The notes below the pieces were generated by a model. That model saw only the letters and a list, made by a program, of their open reading frames with translations. It was not told the DNA's origin and did not search any database. From NCBI GenBank assembly GCA_030710605.1, contig CP092868.1, positions 24,723,104 to 24,787,103 of the forward strand: DNA of 64,000 bases, in the 5' to 3' direction. Numbering within the stretch: the stretch's first letter is position 1; each line of letters starts with the position of its first letter. Positions 44,991 to 55,889 of the stretch are shown here, one piece after another. The position numbers were made by a program, and so were the translations under genes. Source of the stretch: Cordylochernes scorpioides. Taxonomy: Eukaryota > Arthropoda > Arachnida > Pseudoscorpiones > Chernetidae.

Positions 44991-45909
44991 ACCCACCAGT
45001 GAGTGCAAGTAACCAAACGGGTCTCAGACACATATGTAAATGCAAAAGTCGAACTGCTTTCTACATGTACATGTGGTGCACTTACAGTAAAAGCAGTCGC
45101 TAAGTAATATTCACCATGATTATCATGGTCTGCATCATGTGTATCAGTGATACGTTTTAAAAAAAAATGTTTGAACGTTAAACTTCAAGTATATCTTTAA
45201 TGTGACAATTTTAGAAGTACCATCTTTCGATAAACTCTGTCTTTCAACAGATGTAGGAAAAAAACCAAGAAAGTTCCAAAAGGGAGAAGATATATATAAT
45301 GATGGACTTAAGGAAATATTTTTGAAGACAACATAAGATAACCAAGTCTGAACAAAATATTGCCTCTGTTTCAAAAAAAAAAAAAAAAAGAACAGACACA
45401 CACAACCGGCGGCATCAAAGACTTATCAGTTCCTTAAGTTGTGTCCATGAGTTTACTTAAAAGTACAAATAATCATAACTATCTACCTACCATAAATATC
45501 ATGGCCCGGCACTACATGTGCAGACATGTGCTAAACTAACAGTAGAGCTTAATTTCCTTGATTATCTATAGACTTAAAAATGACCTATGAACATATACAT
45601 AGTGAAAACCCATGTATGAAAATTCGAAACTTACTCAAGGCATATTATATATTTATAATTGTATGTAATTCTACTGTCCTCAAAGCTTATGTCCATAGTT
45701 CATCTAAAATACCCATTCCAAGCATCAGTATCATTATAAAAGGAAAAATCGAAAAATGCAATATAACAGCGGTATTTCTTTATTTCGACTTAGAGCGCTA
45801 TGTCCCCCTAGGGACACTTGCACTTTAAACATAAACAAAAATTTTGAAAGAAAGATATTTAAATATATACAGAATTAGTATGCAAATTAGATTAAACTGG
45901 TAGATTAAA

Positions 45910-45950
45910 CTGGCGAAACCGCTGGAAGGGTTTACCACTGATGAGCCAGG
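45910..45950 (+). ncRNA. Conserved GAAAC-CTGATGA hairpin motif, copy 5
   Basis: CTGGCGAAACCGCTGGAAG, GGTTTACCA, CTGATGAGCCAG. Second-haplotype copy of 28282-28322. Confidence 0.5.
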
Positions 45951-46109
45951 GGCCATCCCATCAATTTTTCTATTGCAGTAAGGGCAGTATAAATTGTTTA
46001 ATTTCTAAAAGAAGCATACGCATCTATAATAGTTTCGAATTTTCATAACAGATGGCTCGCTAATACATCATAAAATCCATGTATACCAGGGAGATATATA
46101 GCAAGAAAT

Positions 46110-46500
46110 ATAATACAATATAATGCGGCCACGATTATAGAACAAGTTTTAACGCAAATTTTTCTTTTTTGACAGAACAAAAAATCATAATTTTCATTAT
46201 TTAAGGAGAAATAACGACTATTCCTATCCTTAGGGATGAAGTATGAAAGGATGAATTGTGAAAAGTAATGATGAACGGAAAGTGTCCAGGGATGGGAATC
46301 GAACCCACAGTGTTCAGCTTACCAGGCAGATGCCATGTCCACTAGGCTTATCATTACTCTTCACAATTCATCCTTTCATACTTCATCCCTAAGGATAGAA
46401 ATAATCGTTATTTCTCCTTTAAAATAAATTTAGATATTTCTTTCTGTAAAGAAGAAACATTTGCGCTAAAAGTTGTTAAACGTCGTCTATAACAAGCTAT
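46110..46500. mobile_element. FB1 foldback with a tRNA-like loop, complete copy
   Basis: The left arm ends AAGTAATGAT (46272) and the right arm starts ATCATTACTCTTCAC (46350). AGGGATGAAGTATGAAAGGA and AAGGAGAAATAACGA are mirrored as TCCTTTCATACTTCATCCCT and TCGTTATTTCTCC. Outer parts (AACAAGTTTTAACGCAAA; TTTGCGCTAAAAGTTGTT) still pair. A tRNA-like sequence fills the loop. Confidence 0.85.
46282..46350 (-). ncRNA. tRNA-like sequence in the FB1 loop, copy 2
   Basis: As at 28662-28730; differs by one base at the 5' edge (TAAGCC for CAGCC). A-box-like and perfect B-box sequences are retained. Confidence 0.65.
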
Positions 46501-46739
46501 AAATAGTAAATATTCAATAATAAAAACATTAAACTGTAATGGTTTAACGTCACCGGGAAATCCCATCGTTTCCTCAATTTATTGATCCTGAAGTTTATAA
46601 AAACATCCGGTTTTCTCATCTTTCTTTCTATACCGTTATTTCTCTCGAGTAGATAGCCATTTACCTAGATCAATATGACTTATTTTATTGAATAATGTGT
46701 TATATTTGAATTTGCGTCTATTTTGACATGAGAGGCAAT

Positions 46740-46990
46740 TTATTTTTAAATTATATATATATATATACACATACACACACTTTTATATAAATATAAAGAT
46801 ACACTATGGTCTCTAGGTGGACGCTTTTCAGTTTGTCAAAGCTGGTGTTGTGGCTTTGTCACCGACCCGAGGCCGCTAGTTTGCGGCGACGGTCAATAGA
46901 TGGCGTCTGGTTTTGACGTCTATTTTGACGGGAGAGGCGATCTTTGTCTCTTTAGATCAATATCCTCCCGGCGAAAATTTTCATCTATAT
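46740..46990 (+). repeat. TA/CA microsatellite and dispersed repeat
   Basis: A TA run then CACATACACACAC (46755-46790), followed by the repeat shared with 13310-13440. The mariner remnant starts at its right edge. Confidence 0.6.
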
Positions 46991-46993
46991 ATA

Positions 46994-47868
46994 CAAGGTG
47001 CGTTTATTAATTTCCAGGACTGGTTAAAAAATAAAATAAATTTAAAAGCTAAAGAAAAAAAAAATTATACAGTTAAATATTGGACATTCGACCACACCTG
47101 ACTGAAAGCACGAGTCTCGTGGCGCACGCGCCGATTAAAAAAATAGAACAAAACAACTTCCTTGTAAGGTTCGCATTTCTAATTTTAAAATGGCCATTTT
47201 CGAAGAGAAGAGAATCTGCATTAAGTTTTGTTTTAAATTGAAAAACGTGCTACTGAGACGTATGAATTGATTAAAGAAACTTTTGGCGATGCAGCTTTAT
47301 CCCGTTCAAGAACTTTTGAATGTTTTTCACGCTTCCTAAAAGGTCGGGAAAAGGTAAACGATGATCAGCATACTGGGCGTCCAAGATCATTACTTTGCGA
47401 GGAAAACAAGCTCAAAATAAAGGAATTAATTAAATCTAACAGAACAATTTCTATTAAAGACTTATCTTTAGAGACTGGACTATCTGTAGGACTGTGTCAT
47501 CAAATAGTAACAAAAGATTTGGACATGATCCGGACGTCTTCAAAATTTGTTCCCCGGATTCTAACAGAGGAACAAAAGGAGGTTAGAATGGTTGTCTGCA
47601 AAAACATGGTTGAAATGACTCGGACCGATCCAGAATGGATGCAAAAAATCATTACCGGGGATGAGACATGGGTGTATCAGTATGACCCGGAAACCAAACG
47701 TCAATCCAGCCAATGGATTGAAAGAGGGGAACCGAAACCCAAAAAGGCAAGATTTGCAAAATTCAAAGTCAAGATATTGCTTGTTACATTTTTTTATATT
47801 AATGGTTTGGTTCACCATTAATTTATTCCTTTCGGACGTACAATTAATCAAGAGGTTTATTTGGGGAT
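46994..47868 (+). pseudogene. Decayed, 3'-truncated mariner-like transposon
   Basis: The left end begins CAAGGTGCGTTTATTAATTT after TATATA. An ATG at 47190 starts MAIFEEKRICIKFCFKLKN; a frameshift near 47245 moves into TYELIKETFGDAALSRSRTF. Visible are the mariner N-terminal motif (HTGRPRS), a helix-turn-helix (KDLSLETGLSVGLCHQIV) and the first catalytic site ITGDETWVYQYDPETKRQSS. A stop replaces a codon after NGLVHH at 47820, and mariner-like coding resumes (FIPFGRTINQEVYL) to about 47868. Then a 47-bp array replaces the rest, so the second and third catalytic aspartates and the 3' end are missing. Inactive. Confidence 0.85.
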
Positions 47869-47872
47869 AATA

Positions 47873-48053
47873 ACTGAGGACGAATGGAGACCCTCGAAGT
47901 GGGCACCGAAGATCCAGGTACTGAAGACAAATGGAGACCCTCGAAGTGGGCACCGAAGATCCAGGTACTGAGGAGGAATGGAGACCCTCGAAGTGAGCAC
48001 CGAAGATCCAGGTACTGAGGACGAATGGAGACCCTCGAAGTGGGCACCGAAGA
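47873..48053 (+). repeat. 47-bp tandem repeat, 4 copies
   Basis: Unit: GAATGGAGACCCTCGAAGTG, GGCACCGAAGATCCAGGTAC, TGAGGAC. It starts at the exact point where the mariner coding sequence breaks off. Confidence 0.85.
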
Positions 48054-48339
48054 TTCAAACACTAACAAATAGGATCTATCAAAGTATAGCACAATATTTT
48101 AAAAATGCGATAAAATTTGAAATAGGAAAAGCTCAAAATCTACAACGTTTAGAAATGATGAAGTCTGAATAAAATCCCCACGCAGCATTAGACAGAAAAA
48201 GTTAAATTTCGGAGATTATCCTGGCAGAGAAAGATCCTTATGTAAAAAGCCGAAGACAATCAAAGAAGACTTTGAGGATTGGATCAGTGTGGGATTTTAT
48301 ACGATGGTGAGTCCTGTAAAGCTAAGAAATAGGAAGTCG

Positions 48340-49790
48340 AGTCGAGCGATGGACTTGAGTATTGAGACGAGATAAGCGATGGACTTGAATCTTGATATCA
48401 AGCCATTGACTTAAATGTTGAATTAAAAGAAAATGAATTGAATGTTGAATTAAAGCGATGAACTTAAACGTTGAATACAACCGACGGACTTGAATGTTGA
48501 ATTAAAGCGATGAACTTAAACGTTGAATACAAGCGACGGACTTGAATGTTGAATACAAGCGACGGACTTGAATGTTGAATACAAGCGACGGACTTGAATG
48601 CTGAATTGAAGCCATGAACTTGAATGTTGAATACAAGCGATGGACCTTATGTTGAATCGAAGACATAGACTTGAATGTTGAATACAACCGACGGACTTGA
48701 ATGTTGAATACAAGCGACGGACTTGAATGTTGAATACAAGTGATAGACTTGAATGTTGAATACAAGCGATGGACTTTATGTTGAATACAAACGATAGACT
48801 TGAATGTTGAATACAAGCGATGGACTTGAATGTTGAATACAAGCGATGGACTTGAATGTTGAATTGAAGATATGAACTTGAATGTTGAATACAAACGTTA
48901 GACTTGATGTTGAATAGAAGCGATTAGCTTGAATGTTGAATACAAACGATAGACTTGAATGTTGAGTACAAGCGATGGACTTGAATGTTGAATACAAACG
49001 GTAAACTTGAATGTTGAATAGAAGCGATGAGCTTGAATGTTGAATACAAGCGACGGACTTGATGTTGAATACAAACGATAGACTTGAATGTTGAATAGAA
49101 GCGATGAGCTTGAATGTTGAATACAAGCGATGGACTTGATGTTGAATAGAAGCGATGAGCTTGAATGTTGAATACAAGCGACGGACTTGAATGTTGAATT
49201 GAAGACATAAACTTGAATGTTGAATACAAGCGATGGACTTGATGTTGAATAAAAGCGATGGACTTGAATGTTGAATATAAACGATAGACTTGAATGTTGA
49301 ATTGAAGACATAAACTTGAATGTTGAATACAAGCGATGGACTTGATGTTGAATAGAAGCGACGGACTTGAATGTTGAATTGAAGACATAAACTTGAATGT
49401 TGAATACAAGCGATGGACTTGATGTTGAATAGAAGCGATGGACTTGAATGTTGAATACAAACGATAGACTTGAATGTTGAATTGAAGACATAAACTTGAA
49501 TGTTGAATACAAGCGATGGACTTGATGTTGAATAGAAGCGACGGACTTGAATGTTGAATACAAACGATAGACTTGAATGTTGAATACAAGCGATGGACTT
49601 GATGTTGAATACAAACGATAGACTTGAATGTTGAATTGAAGACATAAACTTGAATGTTGAATACAAGCGATGGACTTGATGTTGAATAGAAGCGACGGGC
49701 TTGAATGTTGAATACAAACGATAGACTTGAATGTTGAATACAAGCGATGGACTTGATGTTGAATACAAACGATGTATTTGAATGACAAAA
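48340..49790. repeat. 26-bp tandem repeat array, roughly 55 copies
   Basis: Typical unit TTGAATGTTGAATACAAGCG followed by ATGGAC; 25-bp variants lack one A (TTGATGTTGAATA). Variants (CAAACGATAGAC, GAAGACATAAAC, GAAGCGATGAGC) alternate in a partly regular order, pointing to a higher-order period. Both ends decay. Long minus-strand frames here (up to 365 codons, VFNIQ/SIQHSS type) are by-products. Confidence 0.9.
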
Positions 49791-50065
49791 TAAAGTGGTT
49801 GACGTGAATTTCGTTGAATCAAGTGATGGACTTGAACGTTGTAATCAAGAAATTGAGTTGGCTCTCTACACACAGCCCAAACAGAAAATCAAATTTTTGC
49901 TCTCTACAAATGTACATTTGACATTCAGGATTAGAAGAAAATTTGTTAAAATGTCAAGAAATCGCTGCACCTCTCCAAATAAATCCTTAGCAACCAAAGA
50001 GTTATTTGTTACGAAATAGAAAGAGAGAGAGTTGGCTGGAAGAAATTCTTAAACATTTCGATATA

Positions 50066-51479
50066 CACTGCGTGACATTGAAAATGGAACACCAAGAAAT
50101 AGTGGCCAGAAAATTATGCAAATTTCAGGGTAGACGCGCCTAACCGAGTTATGCAAATGATGTAAAATGCGCAGCTCTCGTGCGCACATGGAGTAAGATA
50201 TAAGGGAAGGAACTTGCAGAAAGGACAGTATTCGTGTCGTTATTTCTTCAAGGAAAATCATTGTAGAAATTTTGTTCTTGTGTCAAAAGACACGTGTAAT
50301 AACAGAGAATGCCAGGTCATCGTAAACGGAGGCAGTTCAAGCAGACAGACGCTTTTACGAGGGGCATGGTGATCGGACTGAAAAGGGCAGGTTGGTCCAT
50401 ACGTCAAATCGCAGCTGATACACACCTTGGTGCGTCCACGGTGCACCGACTGTGGAGAAGATGGTTGGAACAAGGAAATGTGGCAATTTATAGGAATGTC
50501 GGTGCAACCAGAGTGACGTCAGCACGTGTGGATCGGCGTATCCTTCGACAAGCAGTGGCGGCCCCACAAGCCACTTGTACCGCCATCCTGCAACATGTGC
50601 AAGACACCCTAGATCATTCCATCTCGACCAGAACCATTTCCCGTCGATTGGTTGCTAATGGCTTGCACTCATGCCGTCCGCTAAGAAGACTGCCATTGAC
50701 CCCACCGAATAGGCGCCATCGTTTGGAATGGTGCCGGGCTAGATCGACGTGGATGACGGAATGGCACAGGGTCGTGTTCTCAGATGAGTCGCGTTTCTGC
50801 TTGTCCAGTGATAGTCGCCGTGTACGCGTGTGGCGTCGACGTGGAGAAAGGTCCAATCCGGCAGCAATTGTCGAACACCGTGCGACAACGTGGAATCATG
50901 GTTTGGGGCGCAATCGCGTATGATTCCAGGTCACCTTTACTTCGTATTCAGGGCACTATGACGGCCCAACGATACGTTGATGATGTGCTGCGACCGGTGA
51001 CACTCCCCTACCTTCAGGGGGTACCCAATGCCCTTTATCAGCAGGATAACGCCCGACCGCACACTGCTCGCATTAGCCAACAAGCTCTGCAAGATGTACA
51101 GATGCTTCCCTGGCCACCGTACTCTCCTGATCTCTCACCAATCGAGCACGTCTGGGACATCATTGGACGCCGTTTGCATGCCTTGCCACAGCCGCGTTCA
51201 GAAGACGAACTGTGGCAAATGGTTGAGAGGGAATGGAGAGCCATCCCTCAGGACGCCATCCGTACTCTGATTGACTCTCTACCTAGACGTGTTGCTGCGT
51301 GCATCGCCGTCCGCAGTGGTCCTACTTGCTACTAAGCCGACGCCGTTCTCGATCTGTATTATGACTATCATTTTGAAATGAAGATCACTTATTGTTCGTC
51401 CCTGTCTCTCTCTGTCTGCCGATTTTCATCACTTTCTGGCCACTATTTCTTGGTGTTCCATTTTCAATGTCACGCAGTG
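50066..51479 (+). mobile_element. Tc1-like transposon with 47-bp perfect terminal inverted repeats
   Basis: 1414 bp. The ends (CACTGCGTGACATTGAAAAT, GGAACACCAAGAAATAGTGG, CCAGAAA) are identical in inverted orientation at 50066-50112 and 51433-51479, with TA on both sides (50064-50065, 51480-51481). It inserted at the edge of an FB1 half-copy. Confidence 0.9.
50309..51335 (+). pseudogene. Tc1-like transposase broken by one frameshift
   Basis: ATG at 50309. Residues 1-60 hold a first helix-turn-helix (GWSIRQIAADTHLGASTVHR) and about 70-120 a second (STRTISRRLVANGLH). WHRVVFSDESRF gives the first catalytic aspartate (D159). Near 50880 the frame shifts: frame 1 ends at 50923, while the correct continuation (RQRGIMVWGAIAYDS) is in another frame to 51335. 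It carries YQQDNARPH (second D) and PYSPDLSPIEHVWD (E). I count 32 residues between D and E, shorter than the 34 usual for Tc1. There are no other breaks, so decay is very recent. It would need help from an intact copy to move. Confidence 0.9.
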
Positions 51480-51489
51480 TATTTATGAA

Positions 51490-51690
51490 ATCCCTGGACA
51501 CTTTATTTTTCCGTTTATCATTACTCTTCACAATTGATCCTTTCATACCTCATCCCTAAGGATAGAAATAATCGTTATATCTCCTTAAAATAAATTCCGA
51601 TTTTTCGTTTAAAAGAAACACATGCGGGATAATTTTTAAACGTCGTTCTACAATCATAGGCCGCATTATATTGTATTATAATGATGCATT
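51490..51690. mobile_element. FB1 half-copy (right arm)
   Basis: Starts ATCCCTGGACACTTT, the 3' terminus of the tRNA-like loop, then TCATTACTCTTCACAATTGA, CATCCCTAAGGATAGAAATA and the outer arm to about 51690 (CCGCATTATATTGTATTA). The left arm is absent. Confidence 0.75.
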
Positions 51691-52019
51691 TGTTCACCAG
51701 TAGATCTATTCCAAATACAGAAACCTGTTTCTATAAGAATATAGGAAACTAGCCTGATTTAAATATTCCAATTGGATCGACACAGCGAGTATTAGTACCA
51801 TTAACACTGAGCAAATAGGATATGAAAAACCGTTATCGTTCAAAAAGACAAATTTAGAAATTATATTCAGAACATAATTAAAACAAGGAGATACAAGAAC
51901 ATCTTATTTAATATCTATAATTTCAATCTTCAATGTTTTTTTGATGATTATAAGATATTGAAACAGAACTAAAATTACAGAACAATTTTCTTCCATAGTT
52001 AATTTGTATAGTTATGTTG

Positions 52020-52140
52020 GATACTTTAATTTCATTTTCCCTTCCCCCTTGGTTTTTTTTACCTTTTCTCCATGAAAATGATGTATGGCGAGTCCTTACA
52101 GGACGGAAATGTCCTAATAAAGTTGCTGTTGTTGTTGATA
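52020..52140 (+). repeat. Non-LTR-like 3' tail with TTGTTG end
   Basis: GAGTCCTTACAGGACGG, then CCTAATAAAGTTGCTGTTGT, a polyadenylation signal and a TTG-type tail on the plus strand. Confidence 0.5.
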
Positions 52141-52166
52141 TTGAAACATCTAGAGTTCCTTAAGTA

Positions 52167-52344
52167 CAGTAGAACCTCCATGAGAAGACACTCGCGCTAG
52201 AGGACACCTCTCTATAAAAGACAGTTTTCATTTGCATAATTACCATTTTTACTATTTAGCAACTCTCTGGTAAGAAGACACCTCTTCCTAAAGGACAGCT
52301 TGGCTATGCAATTAGGTGTTGTCCTTTACAGGGAGGTTCTACTG
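52167..52344. mobile_element. Complete pogo/Tigger-like MITE, 178 bp
   Basis: CAGTAGAACCTCC at the left and GGAGGTTCTACTG at the right, with TA on both sides (52165-52166, 52345-52346). The interior has imperfect inverted GAGGACACCTCTCTATA / GGTAAGAAGACACCTCTT blocks. It is the empty form of the MITE that carries a SINE at 23742. Confidence 0.85.
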
Positions 52345-52427
52345 TATATATAACAGGAACTCTACCAGTTCCTTACGTATTACAGAAGAGAGAATTCTAC
52401 CTTGATATATCAAAAATATTACAATTC

Positions 52428-52843
52428 AAAACAACACTTGAAGTAACACCGCATGAGTTTCTTTTCAATGAAAAATCAAAATTTATTTCAAGGTGAAATA
52501 TTGACTATTTCTAACCTTTTTGGATGAGGTATGAAAGGGTGAATTATGAAGAGTAATGATGGACGGAAAAATTTTTCCGTCCATCATTACTCTTCACATT
52601 TTATTTTTCCGTCCATCATTACTCTTCACATTTTATTTTTCCGTCCGTCATTACTCTTCACCTTTTATTTTTCCGTCCATCATTACTCTTCACATTTTAT
52701 TTTTCCGTTCATCATTACTCTTCATAATTCACCCTTTCATACCTCATCCAAAAAGGTTAGAAATAGTCAATATTTCACCTTGAAATAAATTTTGATTTTT
52801 CATTGAAAAGAAACTCATGCGGTGTAACTTCAAGTGTTGTTTT
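52428..52843. mobile_element. FB1 foldback with nearly perfect arms and a 32-bp internal array
   Basis: Arms of about 143 bp (52428-52570 and 52703-52843) differ at only about two positions. The spacer has no tRNA-like sequence; instead it has units of TTCCGTCCATCATTACTCTT plus CACATTTTATTT, period 32, five CATTACTCTTCA motifs in all. Confidence 0.85.
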
Positions 52844-53220
52844 ACAATCACAAGCCGCAGTGTATTATATTACAATTCAACTCAACAAATAAATAGAAAA
52901 AGAAAATTTTGTATAGTGAAACTGAAATGGTCGAGATGTGTCTTGATTATACAGAAATGTCTTAATATGCATAGTTTCGTTATATAGAGATCTTTTCCTC
53001 TCAGGAAATCATGACTAATTACATTTCTTTTCGTAATCAAAAAATGACAAAAAAAAAATTTTTTATGTTTTTTTTTTTATTCATCGCCTTTTATTTTAAA
53101 TTTGTAGAGTTTTCTTCTAGTTTTGTTTGTATATTATTAACAACTTAAATACTTTTATTGACAGTGGTTAATATGTTTGATAGATATAAACAGATTATAA
53201 ATACATATTTGCATATTCAG

Positions 53221-53860
53221 TATTGTAGGCTCCTCCGTCTATAGAGAATCTTCCTTTAGATAGTGAGAGAATTTTCACGAACTACGATCACCTCTAGGCT
53301 AAAGAAGTATTTGAGAAAGCTTGTCTTGGCAGAGTTAAGAATGGCTAAGAAATTGTCATTGAGTCTTTTTAACACCATTGGCCACCAGGTATTGTCAAAA
53401 TCTCCACTAATATCTATTGCAATTATAGCCGTATACTCCTTGGCTTTGTGTTCTAAATCACTGTGAATTATTTCAGTTAATGCAGTTTTTTAAATAGAAT
53501 AAAGGCAGTGGAGGATTCAAGTTGCTTTTGTGGTATTGAGGAACAAACCTCAAGACATCTACTAATCGATTGCCCAGCATTTCAAGATTATAGTATGAAG
53601 AATAAACTAGTTGTTTGTGAACTTAACGATTTGATTTCCGATAAAAAATCATATTTAAAGTACAATTCATTTTGTAAATACATTCTAAACTTTCTACAAA
53701 ATCTGGATCTCTAATGTTTTCATGCGTTGAATAATGTAAATAACTTATGTAAATAAACTTTTCTCCTTGTTTGGCGCAAGTATTCCTTGCGGGATATAGC
53801 GCTTTGGAAATAAAATAATTGTAATTGTAATTATAATTGTAATTGTAATCGAGATTTTGT
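53221..53860 (+). pseudogene. Non-LTR retrotransposon 3' end with open C-terminal zinc-knuckle
   Basis: Best preserved of three copies. The 53508-53714 frame encodes SSCFCGIEEQTSRHLLIDCP, AFQDYSMKNKLVVCELNDLI and FLQNLDL and a stop. C-x-C...H....C is the terminal zinc motif of non-LTR polymerases. Upstream (53263-53466) RLKKYLRKLVLAELRMAKKL is probably part of the same protein in another frame. The 3' UTR has GGATATAGCGCTTTGGAAAT, AATAAAATAATTG and a TTGTAATTGTAATTATAATT tail. Broken and 5'-truncated. Confidence 0.75.
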
Positions 53861-53869
53861 AAAACCATG

Positions 53870-54340
53870 TTGAAGATTACTGAATAGTTTCATTTCCTTG
53901 TAGTATTTTATTATTTTTTTGTTTATTGTTCTTCCAAAATTTTTCGAAAGATTTGAATTTAGACATTGAGGTATTTAATGATATATTAAATATACGAGAA
54001 TATTTTGTAACTAAATCTTCCCAATAAACCTGCCTCATTGTATAAACGTCATTGTCTATAGCTAGTTGCGTTTATTTAATGGAACAATGTTACAAAATCA
54101 GCATTGCCTATACAAGTCACGTAGTTGGGCGTACCACTTGTCTAACCTATATACATATGGTAATACAATATGTAAATATCCTACCGAAATCTCGCCGTCA
54201 AATTAAAAATTTTCAGTAAATATCATATCTATATATATTGTAATGTTTTCTTAAGTTCTAAAATTACTTCATAAACGATTTATAATAAATGAAATTAAAT
54301 TTTAATTTCAAACTTAGTTGAGTTTATGTATATGCTAAAG
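53870..54340. other. Unidentified AT-rich sequence
   Basis: No gene, repeat or motif is recognised. Confidence 0.4.
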
Positions 54341-54344
54341 ATGA

Positions 54345-55528
54345 GTTGAGGTAGACGCTGGGACCTACACGACCCAGCAACATGGTACGTCCCTGTACAG
54401 TGGGTCTACGTGGATGTCTAGAGGGGAGTTGAGGTAGACGCTGGGACCTACACGACCCAGCAACATGGTACGTCCCTGTACAGTGGGTGTACGTGGATGT
54501 CTACAGGGGAGTTGAGGTAGACGCTGGGACCTACACGACCCAGCAACATGGTACGTCCCTGTACAGTGGGTGTACGTGGATGTCTAGAGGGGAGTTGAGG
54601 TAGACGCTGGGACCTACACGACCCAGCAACATGGTACGTCCCTGTACAGTGGGTGTACGTGGATGTCTAGAGGGGAGTTGAGGTAGACGCTGGGACCTAC
54701 ACGACCCAGCAACATGGTACGTCCCTGTACAGTGGGTGTACGTGGATGTCTAGAGGGGAGTTGTGTTAGACGCTGGGACCTACACGACCCAGCAACATGG
54801 TACGTCCCTGTACAGTGGGTGTACGTGGATGTCTAGAGGGGAGTTGAGTTAGACGCTGGGACCTACACGACCCAGCAACATGGTACGTCCCTGTACAGTG
54901 GGTCTACGTGGATGTCTAGAGGGGAGTTGAGGTAGACGCTGGGACCTACACGACCCAGCAACATGGTACGTCCCTGTACAGTGGGTCTACGTGGATGTCT
55001 ACAGGGGAGTTGAGGTAGACGCTGGGACCTACACGACCCAGCAACATGGTACGTCCCTGTACAGTGGGTGTACGTGGATGTCTACAGGGGAGTTGAGGTA
55101 GACGCTGGGACCTACACGACCCAGCAACATGGTACGTCCCTGTACAGTGGGTGTACGTGGATGTCTAGAGGGGAGTTGAGGTAGACGCTGGGACCTACAC
55201 GACCCAGCAACATGGCACGTCCCTGTACAGTGGGTGTACGTGGATGTCTAGAGGGGAGTTGAGGTAGACGCTGGTATCTACACGACCCAGCAACATGGTA
55301 CATTGGGTCTACGTGGATGTCTAGAGGGGAGTTGAGGTAGACGCTGGGACCTACACGACCCAGCAACATGGCACGTCCCTGTACAGTGGGTGTACGTGGA
55401 TGTCTAGAGGGGAGTTGAGGTAGACGCTGGTATCTACACGACCCAGCAACATGGTACATTGGGTCTACGTGGATGTCTAGAGGGGAGTTGAGGTAGACGC
55501 TGGGACCTACACGACCCAGCAACATGTC
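54345..55528. repeat. 83-bp tandem array, about 15 copies, near-identical
   Basis: Period 83. Each unit: GTTGAGGTAGACGCTGGGAC, CTACACGACCCAGCAACATG, GTACGTCCCTGTACAGTGGG, TSTACGTGGATGTCTASAGG, GGA. GCTGGG and CCCAGC can form a hairpin, and CATGGTACGTCC/ TACAGTGGG is deleted in two units (near 55295 and 55460). High identity and GC content well above the flanks point to recent expansion. Confidence 0.9.
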
Positions 55529-55889
55529 CTCCACTATCTGAGTCCGTAGTCCAGGAGATAGCTGTGGAGACAGATAGGCGAGGTTGTCATCAGGCCACTC
55601 TCAACATCTACTCTACGTAGATGTTGGTCCCTCTCATCCAACACAATTCACCAAGCATACACCAATTTCCATTGCAGTAAGCGCAGTAGAAAATGTTTAA
55701 TTTTTAAAAGAATCATACATAAAGAATCATAATAGTTTCGAATTTTCATAACAAATGTCGCGCTAATGCATCATAATACACCAATTTATGCAAAATAATT
55801 TACTACATAGCTCTCAAATGAAACTCTACACTAAAATTTGCCATCCTGTTTTCAACAATTCACATTCTACACGCTATATTGAGTTTTGG

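Larger units (their letters stand above)
28845..46364. repeat. Copy 2 of the large duplicated block (start of contig 2)
   Basis: Begins with the sequence of 15752 at the first base after the gap and follows copy 1 in order to the middle of the FB1 foldback, where copy 1 ends. Private insertions include about 30455-30838, the Penelope segment 32100-35300, 39663-40100, 40312-40612, 41904-42288 and an extra 547-bp unit near 44207-44753. Confidence 0.85.

Noticed and set aside
46282..46350. Functional tRNA-Thr gene
   Set aside because: The acceptor 5' strand does not pair with its 3' strand and it lies in the loop of a repeated foldback.
48502..49873. Minus-strand frames up to 365 codons
   Set aside because: They are three overlapping phases of the 26-bp array; the repeat has no stop in those phases. 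No gene features.
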